From CAVWCW01 sp963753615 (GTDB lineage Bacteria; Pseudomonadota; Gammaproteobacteria; Chromatiales; Chromatiaceae): a stretch of 64,000 bases of DNA. This document shows positions 36,594 through 44,698 of this stretch, one piece after another. The stretch covers positions 186,001 to 250,000 of the forward strand of contig CAVWCW010000003.1 in the NCBI GenBank assembly GCA_963753615.1. Reading direction: 5' to 3'. The translations under genes and the position numbers were made by a program. Position 1 is the stretch's first letter. Every line of letters begins with the position of its first letter. The notes under the pieces were generated by a model, which saw only the letters and a list, made by a program, of their open reading frames with translations, searched no databases and was not told the DNA's origin.

Positions 36594-37165
36594 GCCTGCG
36601 ACCTCTGGGCTATTGTTTCATGTGAACCGGCGCTAATCGTCGATAATCGACGCCGGAGATTTCGATCAGTCCGTTGGGTTCACCCGGCTTGTTTGCAAAG
36701 TCGGATCGCTCGTGTGCATGAGCGTGTTTTGGGCGTGTAGCTTGCGGGGGGCGGTCCATTCAAAAAGGAAAATTAGCGTATACTAAAGTATCTATTTTGT
36801 AAAGTCGGGTTTTCCCTCGGTCTGGATTTGTCAATCGATTTCGTTGCATTCTTGATGCGCGGTTGCCGGGGAAAAGGGGATGGCGTCATGCCTATGGGCT
36901 CCGATGAAATACTCGAAAATTCAGAGAGATACGGAGATCTCCCTGGGCATGGAGAAGAAACAGATAGCGCCCGCCCCGTCGAGGGGATCTTAACAACCAG
37001 GTTGCAGCAGGTCGTGGTGATCCGGCCCCATCTAGTTGATGCCGACGTCTTGTCCAGCTCGCAGAGACGTCGGGATCGGCCATTTAAAAAAGGGGCGCAG
37101 GTCGACGATTTCCTCCGAACAGATCGATTGGATAGAAACAACCCGCACACGGCGCGTCATCGCCC
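36594..37165. other. Intergenic stretch with a short DUF1704-like remnant
   Basis: About 570 bases without a convincing gene. Bases about 37001-37050 closely match 37875-37925, which encode the C-terminus of the DUF1704 protein; on the minus strand they read MGPDHHDLLQ against MEADYHNLL. This suggests the tail of a lost or duplicated copy. Nothing else is recognisable. Confidence 0.45.
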
Positions 37166-37759
37166 ATGATCGAACAACCCGTTCTTGAAACAACGCGGCT
37201 TCGGCTTCGTCCGCTTGAACGATCTGATACCGCGACAATTCAGCGAGCTGCAACCGCTCGTGAGATCGCCGATACCATGATTTCTCTCCCGCATCCTTAT
37301 CCCGCGGGCGAGGCGGAGCGCTGCGTTGCGCGTCGGCAGTCGGAACGAGAAGCGGGCCGTTCCGTCGCTTATGTGATCGAAAAGAAGACAGATGGGGAGT
37401 TCTGCGGCCTGATCGAGGTGCGCGATATCGAGCGCGAACATTCGCAAGGCGAGCTGAGTTTCTGGCTGGCTGTCGACGCTTGGGGGCGGCGCTACATGAG
37501 CGAAGCGGTCCGGGCCGTGGTGGGATACGCGTTCGCTAACCTTGGGCTCAACAGGCTGTATGCGTATCACATGTTGCGAAACCCGGCTTCCGGGCGGGTG
37601 CTCGAAAACAACGGTTTCGAGCGGGAAGGGGTGCTGCGCCAGCGCGTGCAAAAGTGGGGGCAATTCGAGGACGTGGCTCTGTGGGCCATTCTGCGCAAAG
37701 AGTGGCAAGCCGCTCAAGGCGATCGCGCTCGCACCGCCAAAGGTAGCAGGTCCGGGTAG
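37166..37759 (+). CDS. GNAT-family N-acetyltransferase (RimJ/RimL-like)
   Basis: Protein of 197 residues. It has the opening ETTRLRLRPLERSDTATIQ of RimJ/RimL-type acetyltransferases, the strand GELSFWLAVDAWGRRYMSEAVRAVVGYAF that carries the acetyl-CoA-binding loop (here WGRRYMSEA), and the late motif NPASGRVLENNGFEREGVLRQ. Members acetylate ribosomal proteins, other N-termini or small molecules; the substrate cannot be told. It is a single gene at the right edge of the accessory region. Confidence 0.9.
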   Translation: MIEQPVLETTRLRLRPLERSDTATIQRAATAREIADTMISLPHPYPAGEAERCVARRQSEREAGRSVAYVIEKKTDGEFCGLIEVRDIEREHSQGELSFWLAVDAWGRRYMSEAVRAVVGYAFANLGLNRLYAYHMLRNPASGRVLENNGFEREGVLRQRVQKWGQFEDVALWAILRKEWQAAQGDRARTAKGSRSG

Positions 37760-37879
37760 TCCCGGAACTTGCGCCGTTTCGGGTGCTGCGCCTACCTGGC
37801 GTGAAGGCGGCCGAAGAGTCCACACGAAGGGGCCTGCCGATTTCGCCAGGATACGGCCAGACCGGCGAAGGTTTATGGG

Positions 37880-39172
37880 TTACAGCAGGTTGTGGTAATC
37901 CGCTTCCATCTGGCCGATGCTGAGTTGGTTGAGGAAGTTCGAATAGCACATCCAGGCCGCCAGGGCGTTGAGGTCGGCGAACGGGGGTGGCAGGTAGCGC
38001 GGGCGCGTAACGATGCCTTCTTCCACCAATTGCGCGATCACGCGGGCGTCTTCCAGTTGCAGCTTGCCGCAGAACAGGAGTTGGATGCGTTCGAGCATGC
38101 CCTTGCGCACTGCGAGCCGGATATAGTTGTAGATCTGCACGAAACCCTTACTGTAGGCCAGGTCTTTGGTGAAGGGGCCGCCGTCGGGGGTGCTGCCGCG
38201 GAATATTCGGCTGACGATGCCGTAGCTCTCGTCTGCGCTGGTGCCGCGGCTGCGGAAGTGCTCGAACACCTCCAAAAAGCCGGCCCCCTGTTCCGCCAGG
38301 TCCACCGCCCGGATACGGTTGGTCACTCGGCGCAGGCGCTCTGGGTGGGAGCAGAAGCTGAACACCTCGGTGAGCAGGGCCAGGCCCTCCTGGGTGACCG
38401 TGGCGGAGGGTGGGGCCTTGCTGAGAAAGGTGCAGTAAGGTTGGGCGCTGCCGTTAAGGTTGGTGCCGATGTGAACCCAGCCCTCGTGCACCTCCAGGAT
38501 GCGCAGGTCCCGCTGGTTGAACATCGCATCCTGGCGCAGCTTGATGTAATCGGAGCCGGCGGCGGCATCGGCGACGATTCCGTCGCTGAGCTTGACCTGT
38601 ACCGAGAGGTCGCTTTCGGGAAAGCTCCGGTCCAGGCTCGCCTGCAGCTGCTGCACGGCCTGCTCGCCGCCGATGGTACGTGGCTGCTCGGGCAGGAAGC
38701 GGCTCTGGTCGATACTGTCGAGGGCAGCGGACATCATCACGCCGAGGTCCGCCACCGTCGGGTCGCCGGCGTGGAACACGTCGCTGGCGGAACCGTACAG
38801 TTCCTGGGACAGCAGGGCGAACTCCGGGGTGCCGCGGGCCTCAAGCATGCGCACTACGGTGGCGTACTCCCGGCACATGCGGCGCATGATTTGACTCACC
38901 GAATTGTATTGTCCGAGGCGGCGGAGGATGTCGCGCTCCAGCGCGTGCAGTTCCTGGCGCTTGGCCAAGGGGTCGAAGCCGAGGGGACGGGACTGGTAAT
39001 AGTCGCGGTCGACCTGGGGCGGCTCACGGCAATCGGCGGCGAAAAAGGCTTTGCGCACCGAGTCGTCCCAGTTGATAGCATCGAGGATGCGGATCGGCCG
39101 CTGCGCGTCCACTAGCCGGTCGGACAGTTCGCGCAGGGCACCGGTGTATTCGGCGGAAACCTTGGCGGTCAC
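37880..39172 (-). CDS. DUF1704 protein (QEGLA-motif, putative metallopeptidase)
   Basis: Protein of 430 residues of the family annotated as flavohaemoglobin expression-modulating QEGLA motif protein. It has the metal-binding-like EVHEGWVHIGTNLNG (HEXXXH), the QEGLALLTEVFSF motif that supplies the glutamate, and a C-terminal region with YSKGFVQIYNYIRLAV. Eukaryotic relatives are tyrosine carboxypeptidases (MATCAP type), so a peptidase activity is plausible. Length fits the bacterial family. It is divergent from the LssY_C lipoprotein gene. Confidence 0.85.
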   Translation of the reverse strand: MTAKVSAEYTGALRELSDRLVDAQRPIRILDAINWDDSVRKAFFAADCREPPQVDRDYYQSRPLGFDPLAKRQELHALERDILRRLGQYNSVSQIMRRMCREYATVVRMLEARGTPEFALLSQELYGSASDVFHAGDPTVADLGVMMSAALDSIDQSRFLPEQPRTIGGEQAVQQLQASLDRSFPESDLSVQVKLSDGIVADAAAGSDYIKLRQDAMFNQRDLRILEVHEGWVHIGTNLNGSAQPYCTFLSKAPPSATVTQEGLALLTEVFSFCSHPERLRRVTNRIRAVDLAEQGAGFLEVFEHFRSRGTSADESYGIVSRIFRGSTPDGGPFTKDLAYSKGFVQIYNYIRLAVRKGMLERIQLLFCGKLQLEDARVIAQLVEEGIVTRPRYLPPPFADLNALAAWMCYSNFLNQLSIGQMEADYHNLL

Positions 39173-39405
39173 GGACGCACCTCGTCGGGGTGGGGATGAG
39201 ATCGTTTCGATTATCGCGCACGGCTCCGGGGCCGCGCAATGAAACGGAGCGTAGGGGCAGTTCCTGCTCGCGGTAACCGACAGCGCCTCGGAGAAACAGC
39301 GTTCGGTAATGCCCTTGGGATCGCTCCCGCGCTTTTCAAGGGGTTCAGGGTTCGGCTAGACTTTGCGGCGACTAAGTCTCTTCCTTAGGTAATGTGGGGT
39401 CCCCA

Positions 39406-40707
39406 ATGCGTTTGCTCGCTGTTTCTCTGGCACTGCTGTTCACGCTCCTGACAGGTGGCTGCGCCACCCACTTCGACCCGGATGCGGCCGGCCAGCGGGT
39501 GCCCCTGGAGCAACTCGGGTTCATCCAGCGTGCGGCCGAGCAGCAGCAGGGGGATTTGCGGGTGCGGGTTGCGGTTTTGTCGGATCAGGAAAGCCTGGAC
39601 GGCTTCGGCGTCCCCCTGGGAAAGCAGGGCATCCAGCCGGTTTGGATTGAGATTGCCAATGCCGCGGATCAGCACTACGTGTTTCTCCCCATCGACGTCG
39701 ATCCCGACTACTACGCCCCTTTCGAGATCGCCTGGAAGTACCGGTACACCAATACCGATGAGGCCCTGCAGGAGATCGGCCTGCATTTCGACCAGTACCA
39801 GGTTCCGTTCTTTATCAGCCCCGGCGAGACCGTTTCCGGCTTCGTGTTCACCAATCTCGATCGGGGCGCCAAGGCGGTGGCTCTGGATCTTGTCGGCGAG
39901 GACCATAGCTTCGCCAGCTTCGAGTTCGTGGTGGAGGTACCGGGGTTGCGCGCCGACTTCCTGGAGAAAGATTGGGATGCGCTGCGCGCCGCCACCGAGT
40001 TCGAGGACCTGGACGCGGAGGGCCTGCGCCTGGCGCTGGCGGAGCTGCCCTGTTGCGTGCTCGGTGGTGATCGCGAGACGCCCGGGGACCCGCTGAACAT
40101 TGCCATTATCGGCCATATCATAGACGCCCAGATCCTGTTTCCTTTCGTTCGCCGCGGCTGGGACCTGACCGAGACCGCGCACGCCGGGTCGGTCTGGGGG
40201 ACGGTCAAGTCGTCGCTGTTCCGCAGCCAATACCGCTACTCCCCGGTGTCGCCCCTGTACCTATACGACCGGCCCCAGGACGTGGCGCTTCAGAAAGCCC
40301 GCTCCAGCGTCGATGAGCGCAATCATCTGCGCCTGTGGATGAGCCCGTACCGATACCGCGGCATGAACGTCATGGTCGGACAAATCAGCCGCGATATCGG
40401 GGTGCGCTTCTCTTCCAAGACCTTCGTCACCCACAAGATCGATCCGGACGTGGACGAGGCGCGCGACTATTTGGGCCAGGATCTGTTGAAGTCCGACCAG
40501 TTGGTCGGCATCGGCTACGTTCAAGGCAAGAGCCCGGTGACCCCCGACGCCCCGGAATACAATTACACCGGCGATCCTTATTGGACCGACGGCCTGGTGG
40601 GCGTATACGTGCTCGCCAACGACCGGGTGCCGCTGTCCGAATTGGAGCACTTCGACTGGGATTGGCCCGGCCACCGGCGGCGGAACGGGCGGGCGTCGGC
40701 TCAGTGA
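39406..40707 (+). CDS. Lipoprotein with LssY C-terminal domain
   Basis: Protein of 433 residues. A lipoprotein signal with lipobox LTGGC gives an acylated cysteine at about residue 20. The first half is a beta-rich domain (residues 40-200). The second half matches LssY_C: GDPLNIAIIGHIIDAQILFPFVRRGWDLTE, LYLYDRPQDVALQKARSSVDERNHLRLW and IGVRFSSKTFVTHKIDPDVDEARDYL. LssY_C domains occur alone or fused to PAP2 phosphatases; their role is unknown. The in-frame ATG 12 bases upstream is disregarded because it would precede a normal lipoprotein leader. Confidence 0.82.
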   Translation: MRLLAVSLALLFTLLTGGCATHFDPDAAGQRVPLEQLGFIQRAAEQQQGDLRVRVAVLSDQESLDGFGVPLGKQGIQPVWIEIANAADQHYVFLPIDVDPDYYAPFEIAWKYRYTNTDEALQEIGLHFDQYQVPFFISPGETVSGFVFTNLDRGAKAVALDLVGEDHSFASFEFVVEVPGLRADFLEKDWDALRAATEFEDLDAEGLRLALAELPCCVLGGDRETPGDPLNIAIIGHIIDAQILFPFVRRGWDLTETAHAGSVWGTVKSSLFRSQYRYSPVSPLYLYDRPQDVALQKARSSVDERNHLRLWMSPYRYRGMNVMVGQISRDIGVRFSSKTFVTHKIDPDVDEARDYLGQDLLKSDQLVGIGYVQGKSPVTPDAPEYNYTGDPYWTDGLVGVYVLANDRVPLSELEHFDWDWPGHRRRNGRASAQ

Positions 40708-40740
40708 GGGGCGCGAAGCTCCCCGCCTGCTAACCCCTGC

Positions 40741-41478
40741 TCAATACGTTTGCGGAAGCGCGGGGCGCACGAAGTCGGCGAAGTCTCCGTTTTGCCACCC
40801 CGGTTGCGCTGTTTTTTCCGCAGGGGGACGGAGTCTGGAGGTGTAGTCCATGACCGCGGAGATGTCGCGCCCAGTGAACGTTTGCGCCTGTTCGGTCATC
40901 TCCTTATCGGCATTGCGCCGCTTGCCGTTCTTGATCCACCGGTATTGGCGCACCAGGTAGCTGTAATGCTGTCCCTGGATCAGCGGCATGTTCTTCTGTG
41001 CATTGCCTTCGCCTTGAGCGCCGTGGCAGTCGGCGCAGTGCTCCTCATACAGCCGCTCGCCGTGCGCCAGGTGCACGCCGGGACCGATGTCGTTGTATGG
41101 GGCCATGGGCAGATGTTCGATATACGCCGCCACGTCCGCCATGTCCTGAACGCTGAGGTTCTGAACCATGGTAAACGGCAGCATCGTCGGGACATCGCGG
41201 TTGCGAGCGCGAATATCCGCCATCTGCTTGATGGTGACGCTGGCGTGCTGGCCGGCGATCTGGGGATAGTAACCGCTCTCGTCGCCCCAGCCTTCCGGAA
41301 GGTGGCAAACCGCGCACATGCGGTAGACTCGGCGACCGTTTTCCAGGTTCGGGCCTAATCGCAGGCCCTGTTCGACCTCCCGGGCGGCAGCGTCCTGGCC
41401 GGCATTGGCGAATCCAGCCATTGCGGGACCGTTTCGCAGGGCCAGCAAGGTCAATAAGGCGAAAGCAAGCGCACGCAT
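40741..41478 (-). CDS. Dihaem class I cytochrome c (c4-like)
   Basis: Periplasmic protein of 245 residues with a signal peptide (MRALAFALLTLLALRNGPAMA). Two haem sites, CAVCH and CADCH, lie in two similar cytochrome c domains, each with a downstream methionine ligand candidate. The ATG is preceded by GGAGG. Cytochromes c4 carry electrons to terminal oxidases. It is in the same orientation as the fatty-acid cis/trans isomerase gene, 190 bases downstream of it, and could act with that haem enzyme, which is inference. Confidence 0.9.
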   Translation of the reverse strand: MRALAFALLTLLALRNGPAMAGFANAGQDAAAREVEQGLRLGPNLENGRRVYRMCAVCHLPEGWGDESGYYPQIAGQHASVTIKQMADIRARNRDVPTMLPFTMVQNLSVQDMADVAAYIEHLPMAPYNDIGPGVHLAHGERLYEEHCADCHGAQGEGNAQKNMPLIQGQHYSYLVRQYRWIKNGKRRNADKEMTEQAQTFTGRDISAVMDYTSRLRPPAEKTAQPGWQNGDFADFVRPALPQTY

Positions 41479-41670
41479 AGCTACGTCCTCCAGTGGACTA
41501 AAGGCCGGTGCTCTTATGCTTCGTGGCCCGGCTCTGAGTTTGCTAATTCTTATCACGCAAAGAGGGCAGGGTCAATTCCGCCCATCTTTGAGGCTGTTTC
41601 TTGTTGCCGGATGGATCGGCCCTGCCTGCGTGGGAGGTTTCGGGTGCCGGGTTGTGCGGAGCCATCCCGA

Positions 41671-44061
41671 TCACCTGTTGCGGTATCGATTTAGGTCGAA
41701 CAAGCCCGATAAGACCGGTTTTTCCCGCCCGTATTCCTGGTGGAACCAGTCCGCCTGCTCCCAGAAGTCTTGGTTGCTGCGGCGCACGCCGAAAAGGGCC
41801 ACGAAGCGTTCGTAGTCGTCTCGGCTGCGGATGGCCTGGCAGCGTTCAGCGAACTCCTCGATGCGGTCCAGGTCCACTGCAAAGAAGAAGTTCGGGTAGG
41901 CGCCTTCGAGCCAGGGCAGCACGGTCAGCGTGTCATCGTCCAGATCGCGGTTATCCTCGTCGTCGAAGATGGAGGTCAGGTTGGTGTAGCCCTTGTTCAG
42001 GATCAGGCTGTAGGCCAGGTCCGGCTCTTCGCTACCGGTGTGCACCCGCAGGAAGCTGACGTCCGGGAATACAATGAGGTGGTCGCCGCGAATCTCGGTG
42101 ATCGCCCGCAGGGCCTCCTCGGCGCGCGCGGCCGCGGCGCCCGAATTCGGGTTAGGGCAAGTTTGCGTGGGGCAGCGGTTGAGCAGGTCGCTGCCTGCCA
42201 GGGGGCCCACCTGCCGCTCCAGGTGGCGGTAGAATTCGCCCAGCGGGTCGTTGCTTCGGTAGCCGATCACCGATTCGACGTCGAGCCAGTCCGTATCGCC
42301 GCTGAATTCCTCGGCTATAGCCTGGCGAGGGCCTTGGTACCAGCTGTCGCGCAGCGGACCCCGCACCTGAGCGGGCAGGAAGGCGAGCAGGTGGTCCTCT
42401 CCCTCCATGCGCAGAAAGTCCATGTACAGCCGGGTATTGAGCTGGTGACCGACGTTGCCGTAGACGTCGAAGCCCGCCACCAGAAGGTAGTGAATGCGCT
42501 CGAACATCGGGTAGTCAATGATCCAGGCGGTGTCCGGGTAGTCCCCGGACAGGCCAAAACTCACCGAGGCGCTGTCGAAATGTCGGAATACGGTGAGCGC
42601 CGCATTTGGGTTTTCGCCGTCACCGTTCCAGACGTAGTTCAGCGCCGTCTTTAGGTCCACGGCATGCATCTGCCGGAAATATTCCGCCTTCGCCTGCATG
42701 TATAGCTTTTGGCGCTCCCAGTAATCGTTCCAGATACTGAACAGATCCAGGTGGCTCTCGCGGTCCGCAGGCAGTTGCAGGTAGTCCTGCATCTCACCCA
42801 GAAACTCCGGGTCCAGGGCGACGATATCGGTATCCGGGGCGAAGAACAGCACCCAGAAATGGTCGTCGATCACGTTCAAGGCCACCTGGCCCCGGCAAAC
42901 CGGGCCCTTGATAAAGCCCTCGACGAAGAAGCGCGCGTCGTCGAGCAGGAAACGGTAGCGGGAACCCGGCGGAATCGGGTGGAACACCTTGAATGGATTG
43001 GAGGCGATTTCCGGGGTGTACGGGGGCAGCTCGGTCACCTCGTAGCCCGGCTCCAGGAACAGCTCCCGGTAGCGGGCCATGCGCCGGTCAGAGAGTTCGT
43101 AGACCACGTGGTCCTTGGCGACGATGCTGGGATCGTAGAGCCGCAGCCGGTAGTAGAAGGGGTGGCCCGGGTCGTCGTAGGGACGCAGCCGGGCGATCTC
43201 TTCCACCGGCTGGCCGGGCGGGGTGCGGGAGCGGACCAACCGATAGAATTCCCGGGCCGGGCCGTCCGCGAAGTGCAGATGGGCCTGAAACAGGTGCTCG
43301 TAGAGATAGCGGCTGACCAGCCGTTCCTGGTTCGAGGGCCCGTTAAAAAACGCTTCCCAGCGCTCGATCTGCGGTCTGGCCTCCGGGCTCGGCTCCGCAG
43401 GCTCCGGGGCCGGCGCCCCCTGGGCCAGCCATTGCACCAGGGTCCGGTATTCGTCGTCGCTCAGGTTCGGCATGCCGTAGGGCATGCCCCACAGGGGATG
43501 TCGCTGGGAGAATTCGTCGAAACCGTCGATCGTGGTGCACTCCTGTTCCCGGTCCAGTTCCAAGCTGACCTCGTCCGGCAGCATGCCCACCCGCGGTTGA
43601 GGGTGGCTCTGCTTCAGGCGCAGCATCCGGTACACCAGCGAACCCTCCAGGTTTTGCTCCGGTGTCCCCGTTCCCTCGTTGAGCACTGGGTGGAATCCCA
43701 TTTGGCGCCACTCCGACCTGTCTTTCGCGTCCACAAACAGGCGCGTCGGTTGCGCCTGCAGAATGCGTGCTCCGTCGTATATCTTGAGTGGGTTGGCGCC
43801 GCGCTCTAGGCCTTCGAATGAAGAGAGCTTGAGCTGGCAGGGGGCGTCGTAGCAGCCGTGGCAGACTACGCAGCGCTGTTCCAGGATTGGCCTCACTCGG
43901 TCCCGGTAGGAGATCGGCTCGGCCGGCAGGTTGAGCAGCAGGTCGTAGTCGACGCCTGTCTGCTGCGGAATCGGGTTCGGCGTTGTCTTACCGGCACAGG
44001 CGGCCAGGCCAAACGCAAGCAGCAGAATCGAAACGGCGACAGCATGAGCGCGGGTGAACAT
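41671..44061 (-). CDS. cti: Fatty acid cis/trans isomerase
   Basis: Periplasmic haem enzyme of 796 residues that converts cis to trans unsaturated acyl chains in membrane phospholipids, a rapid response to solvents and heat. The N-terminus is a lipoprotein-like or secretory leader (LLLAFGLAACAG). A single haem c site reads RCVVCHGCYDAPCQLKLSSFEGLERGA. The following text (DDHFWVLFFAPDTDIVALDPEFL, YVWNGDGENPNAALTVFRHFDSASV) matches Cti throughout, and the length is normal. It may pair with the dihaem cytochrome encoded downstream. Confidence 0.93.
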   Translation of the reverse strand: MFTRAHAVAVSILLLAFGLAACAGKTTPNPIPQQTGVDYDLLLNLPAEPISYRDRVRPILEQRCVVCHGCYDAPCQLKLSSFEGLERGANPLKIYDGARILQAQPTRLFVDAKDRSEWRQMGFHPVLNEGTGTPEQNLEGSLVYRMLRLKQSHPQPRVGMLPDEVSLELDREQECTTIDGFDEFSQRHPLWGMPYGMPNLSDDEYRTLVQWLAQGAPAPEPAEPSPEARPQIERWEAFFNGPSNQERLVSRYLYEHLFQAHLHFADGPAREFYRLVRSRTPPGQPVEEIARLRPYDDPGHPFYYRLRLYDPSIVAKDHVVYELSDRRMARYRELFLEPGYEVTELPPYTPEIASNPFKVFHPIPPGSRYRFLLDDARFFVEGFIKGPVCRGQVALNVIDDHFWVLFFAPDTDIVALDPEFLGEMQDYLQLPADRESHLDLFSIWNDYWERQKLYMQAKAEYFRQMHAVDLKTALNYVWNGDGENPNAALTVFRHFDSASVSFGLSGDYPDTAWIIDYPMFERIHYLLVAGFDVYGNVGHQLNTRLYMDFLRMEGEDHLLAFLPAQVRGPLRDSWYQGPRQAIAEEFSGDTDWLDVESVIGYRSNDPLGEFYRHLERQVGPLAGSDLLNRCPTQTCPNPNSGAAAARAEEALRAITEIRGDHLIVFPDVSFLRVHTGSEEPDLAYSLILNKGYTNLTSIFDDEDNRDLDDDTLTVLPWLEGAYPNFFFAVDLDRIEEFAERCQAIRSRDDYERFVALFGVRRSNQDFWEQADWFHQEYGREKPVLSGLFDLNRYRNR

Positions 44062-44217
44062 GCGGGGCTCCGAAGTTAGCGGTTGGGGTCGGAAAACGGT
44101 GCGGAATCGGTTTCGAGTATCGCAGGCGCCGTTCGGCGCCGCCAGTCCGCCGATCGGGTAAGATGGGCGCTGACGGTTACCGTCCCGTCATCGTCCCTAC
44201 CCGAAGGTCGAGCCAAT

Positions 44218-44685
44218 ATGTCTGACTGCTGTTCCTCGTCCTGCCAAATGCCCGCATCGGTCAGGCGCCGTGACTGCCCCCAATGCGGAGCGCCATGCAA
44301 GCCAGTGGGCCACGCCACTGTGCTGCACCAGTTGCAGCGGCCCTGGGAACAGTCGCCGCAAACCGGTTCTGTTTATTTCTGTTCCAGCGCCGGTTGCGAC
44401 CTGGTCTACTTCGACGCTCAGGGGCTTCGAATTACCGGCGAGCTGCTGCGACAACCGGTGGGTCAGAAGCAAACCGGCGAGGCACGGGTCCTCTGCTACT
44501 GTTTCGGCGTGAGCCTTGGCGACTGGCTGCAGAATCCCAGCGTGCGGGCGTTCGTGATGACCCAGACCAAGGCCGGAGTCTGTGCTTGTGAAATCCGCAA
44601 TCCCTCCGGGCGCTGCTGTCTCGGGGATTTTCCGAAGCTGGAGCAGGGACGAGCGCCGAGTCTCAGCGTCAAAGACTCGCGTTAA
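44218..44685 (+). CDS. CopZ-type zinc/2Fe-2S binding protein
   Basis: Protein of 155 residues rich in cysteine. The first domain has CPQCGAPCKPVGHATVLHQL and VYFCSSAGCDLVYFDAQG, the zinc module found at the N-terminus of Archaeoglobus CopZ. The second has VLCYCFGVSLGDW then KAGVCACEIRNPSGRCCLGD, a BFD-like 2Fe-2S arrangement. Unlike CopZ it lacks the heavy-metal-associated C-terminal domain. The start is taken at MSDCCSSSCQ although the frame is open upstream. It is divergent from cti, and a function in iron-sulfur or copper handling is inference. Confidence 0.75.
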   Translation: MSDCCSSSCQMPASVRRRDCPQCGAPCKPVGHATVLHQLQRPWEQSPQTGSVYFCSSAGCDLVYFDAQGLRITGELLRQPVGQKQTGEARVLCYCFGVSLGDWLQNPSVRAFVMTQTKAGVCACEIRNPSGRCCLGDFPKLEQGRAPSLSVKDSR

Positions 44686-44698
44686 AGGACGCCGCTCG

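Noticed and set aside
37892..39115. Long open frame (407 codons) on the plus strand opposite the DUF1704 gene
   Set aside because: It is a mirror of a clear minus-strand gene in GC-rich DNA, with no family resemblance and no ribosome site.
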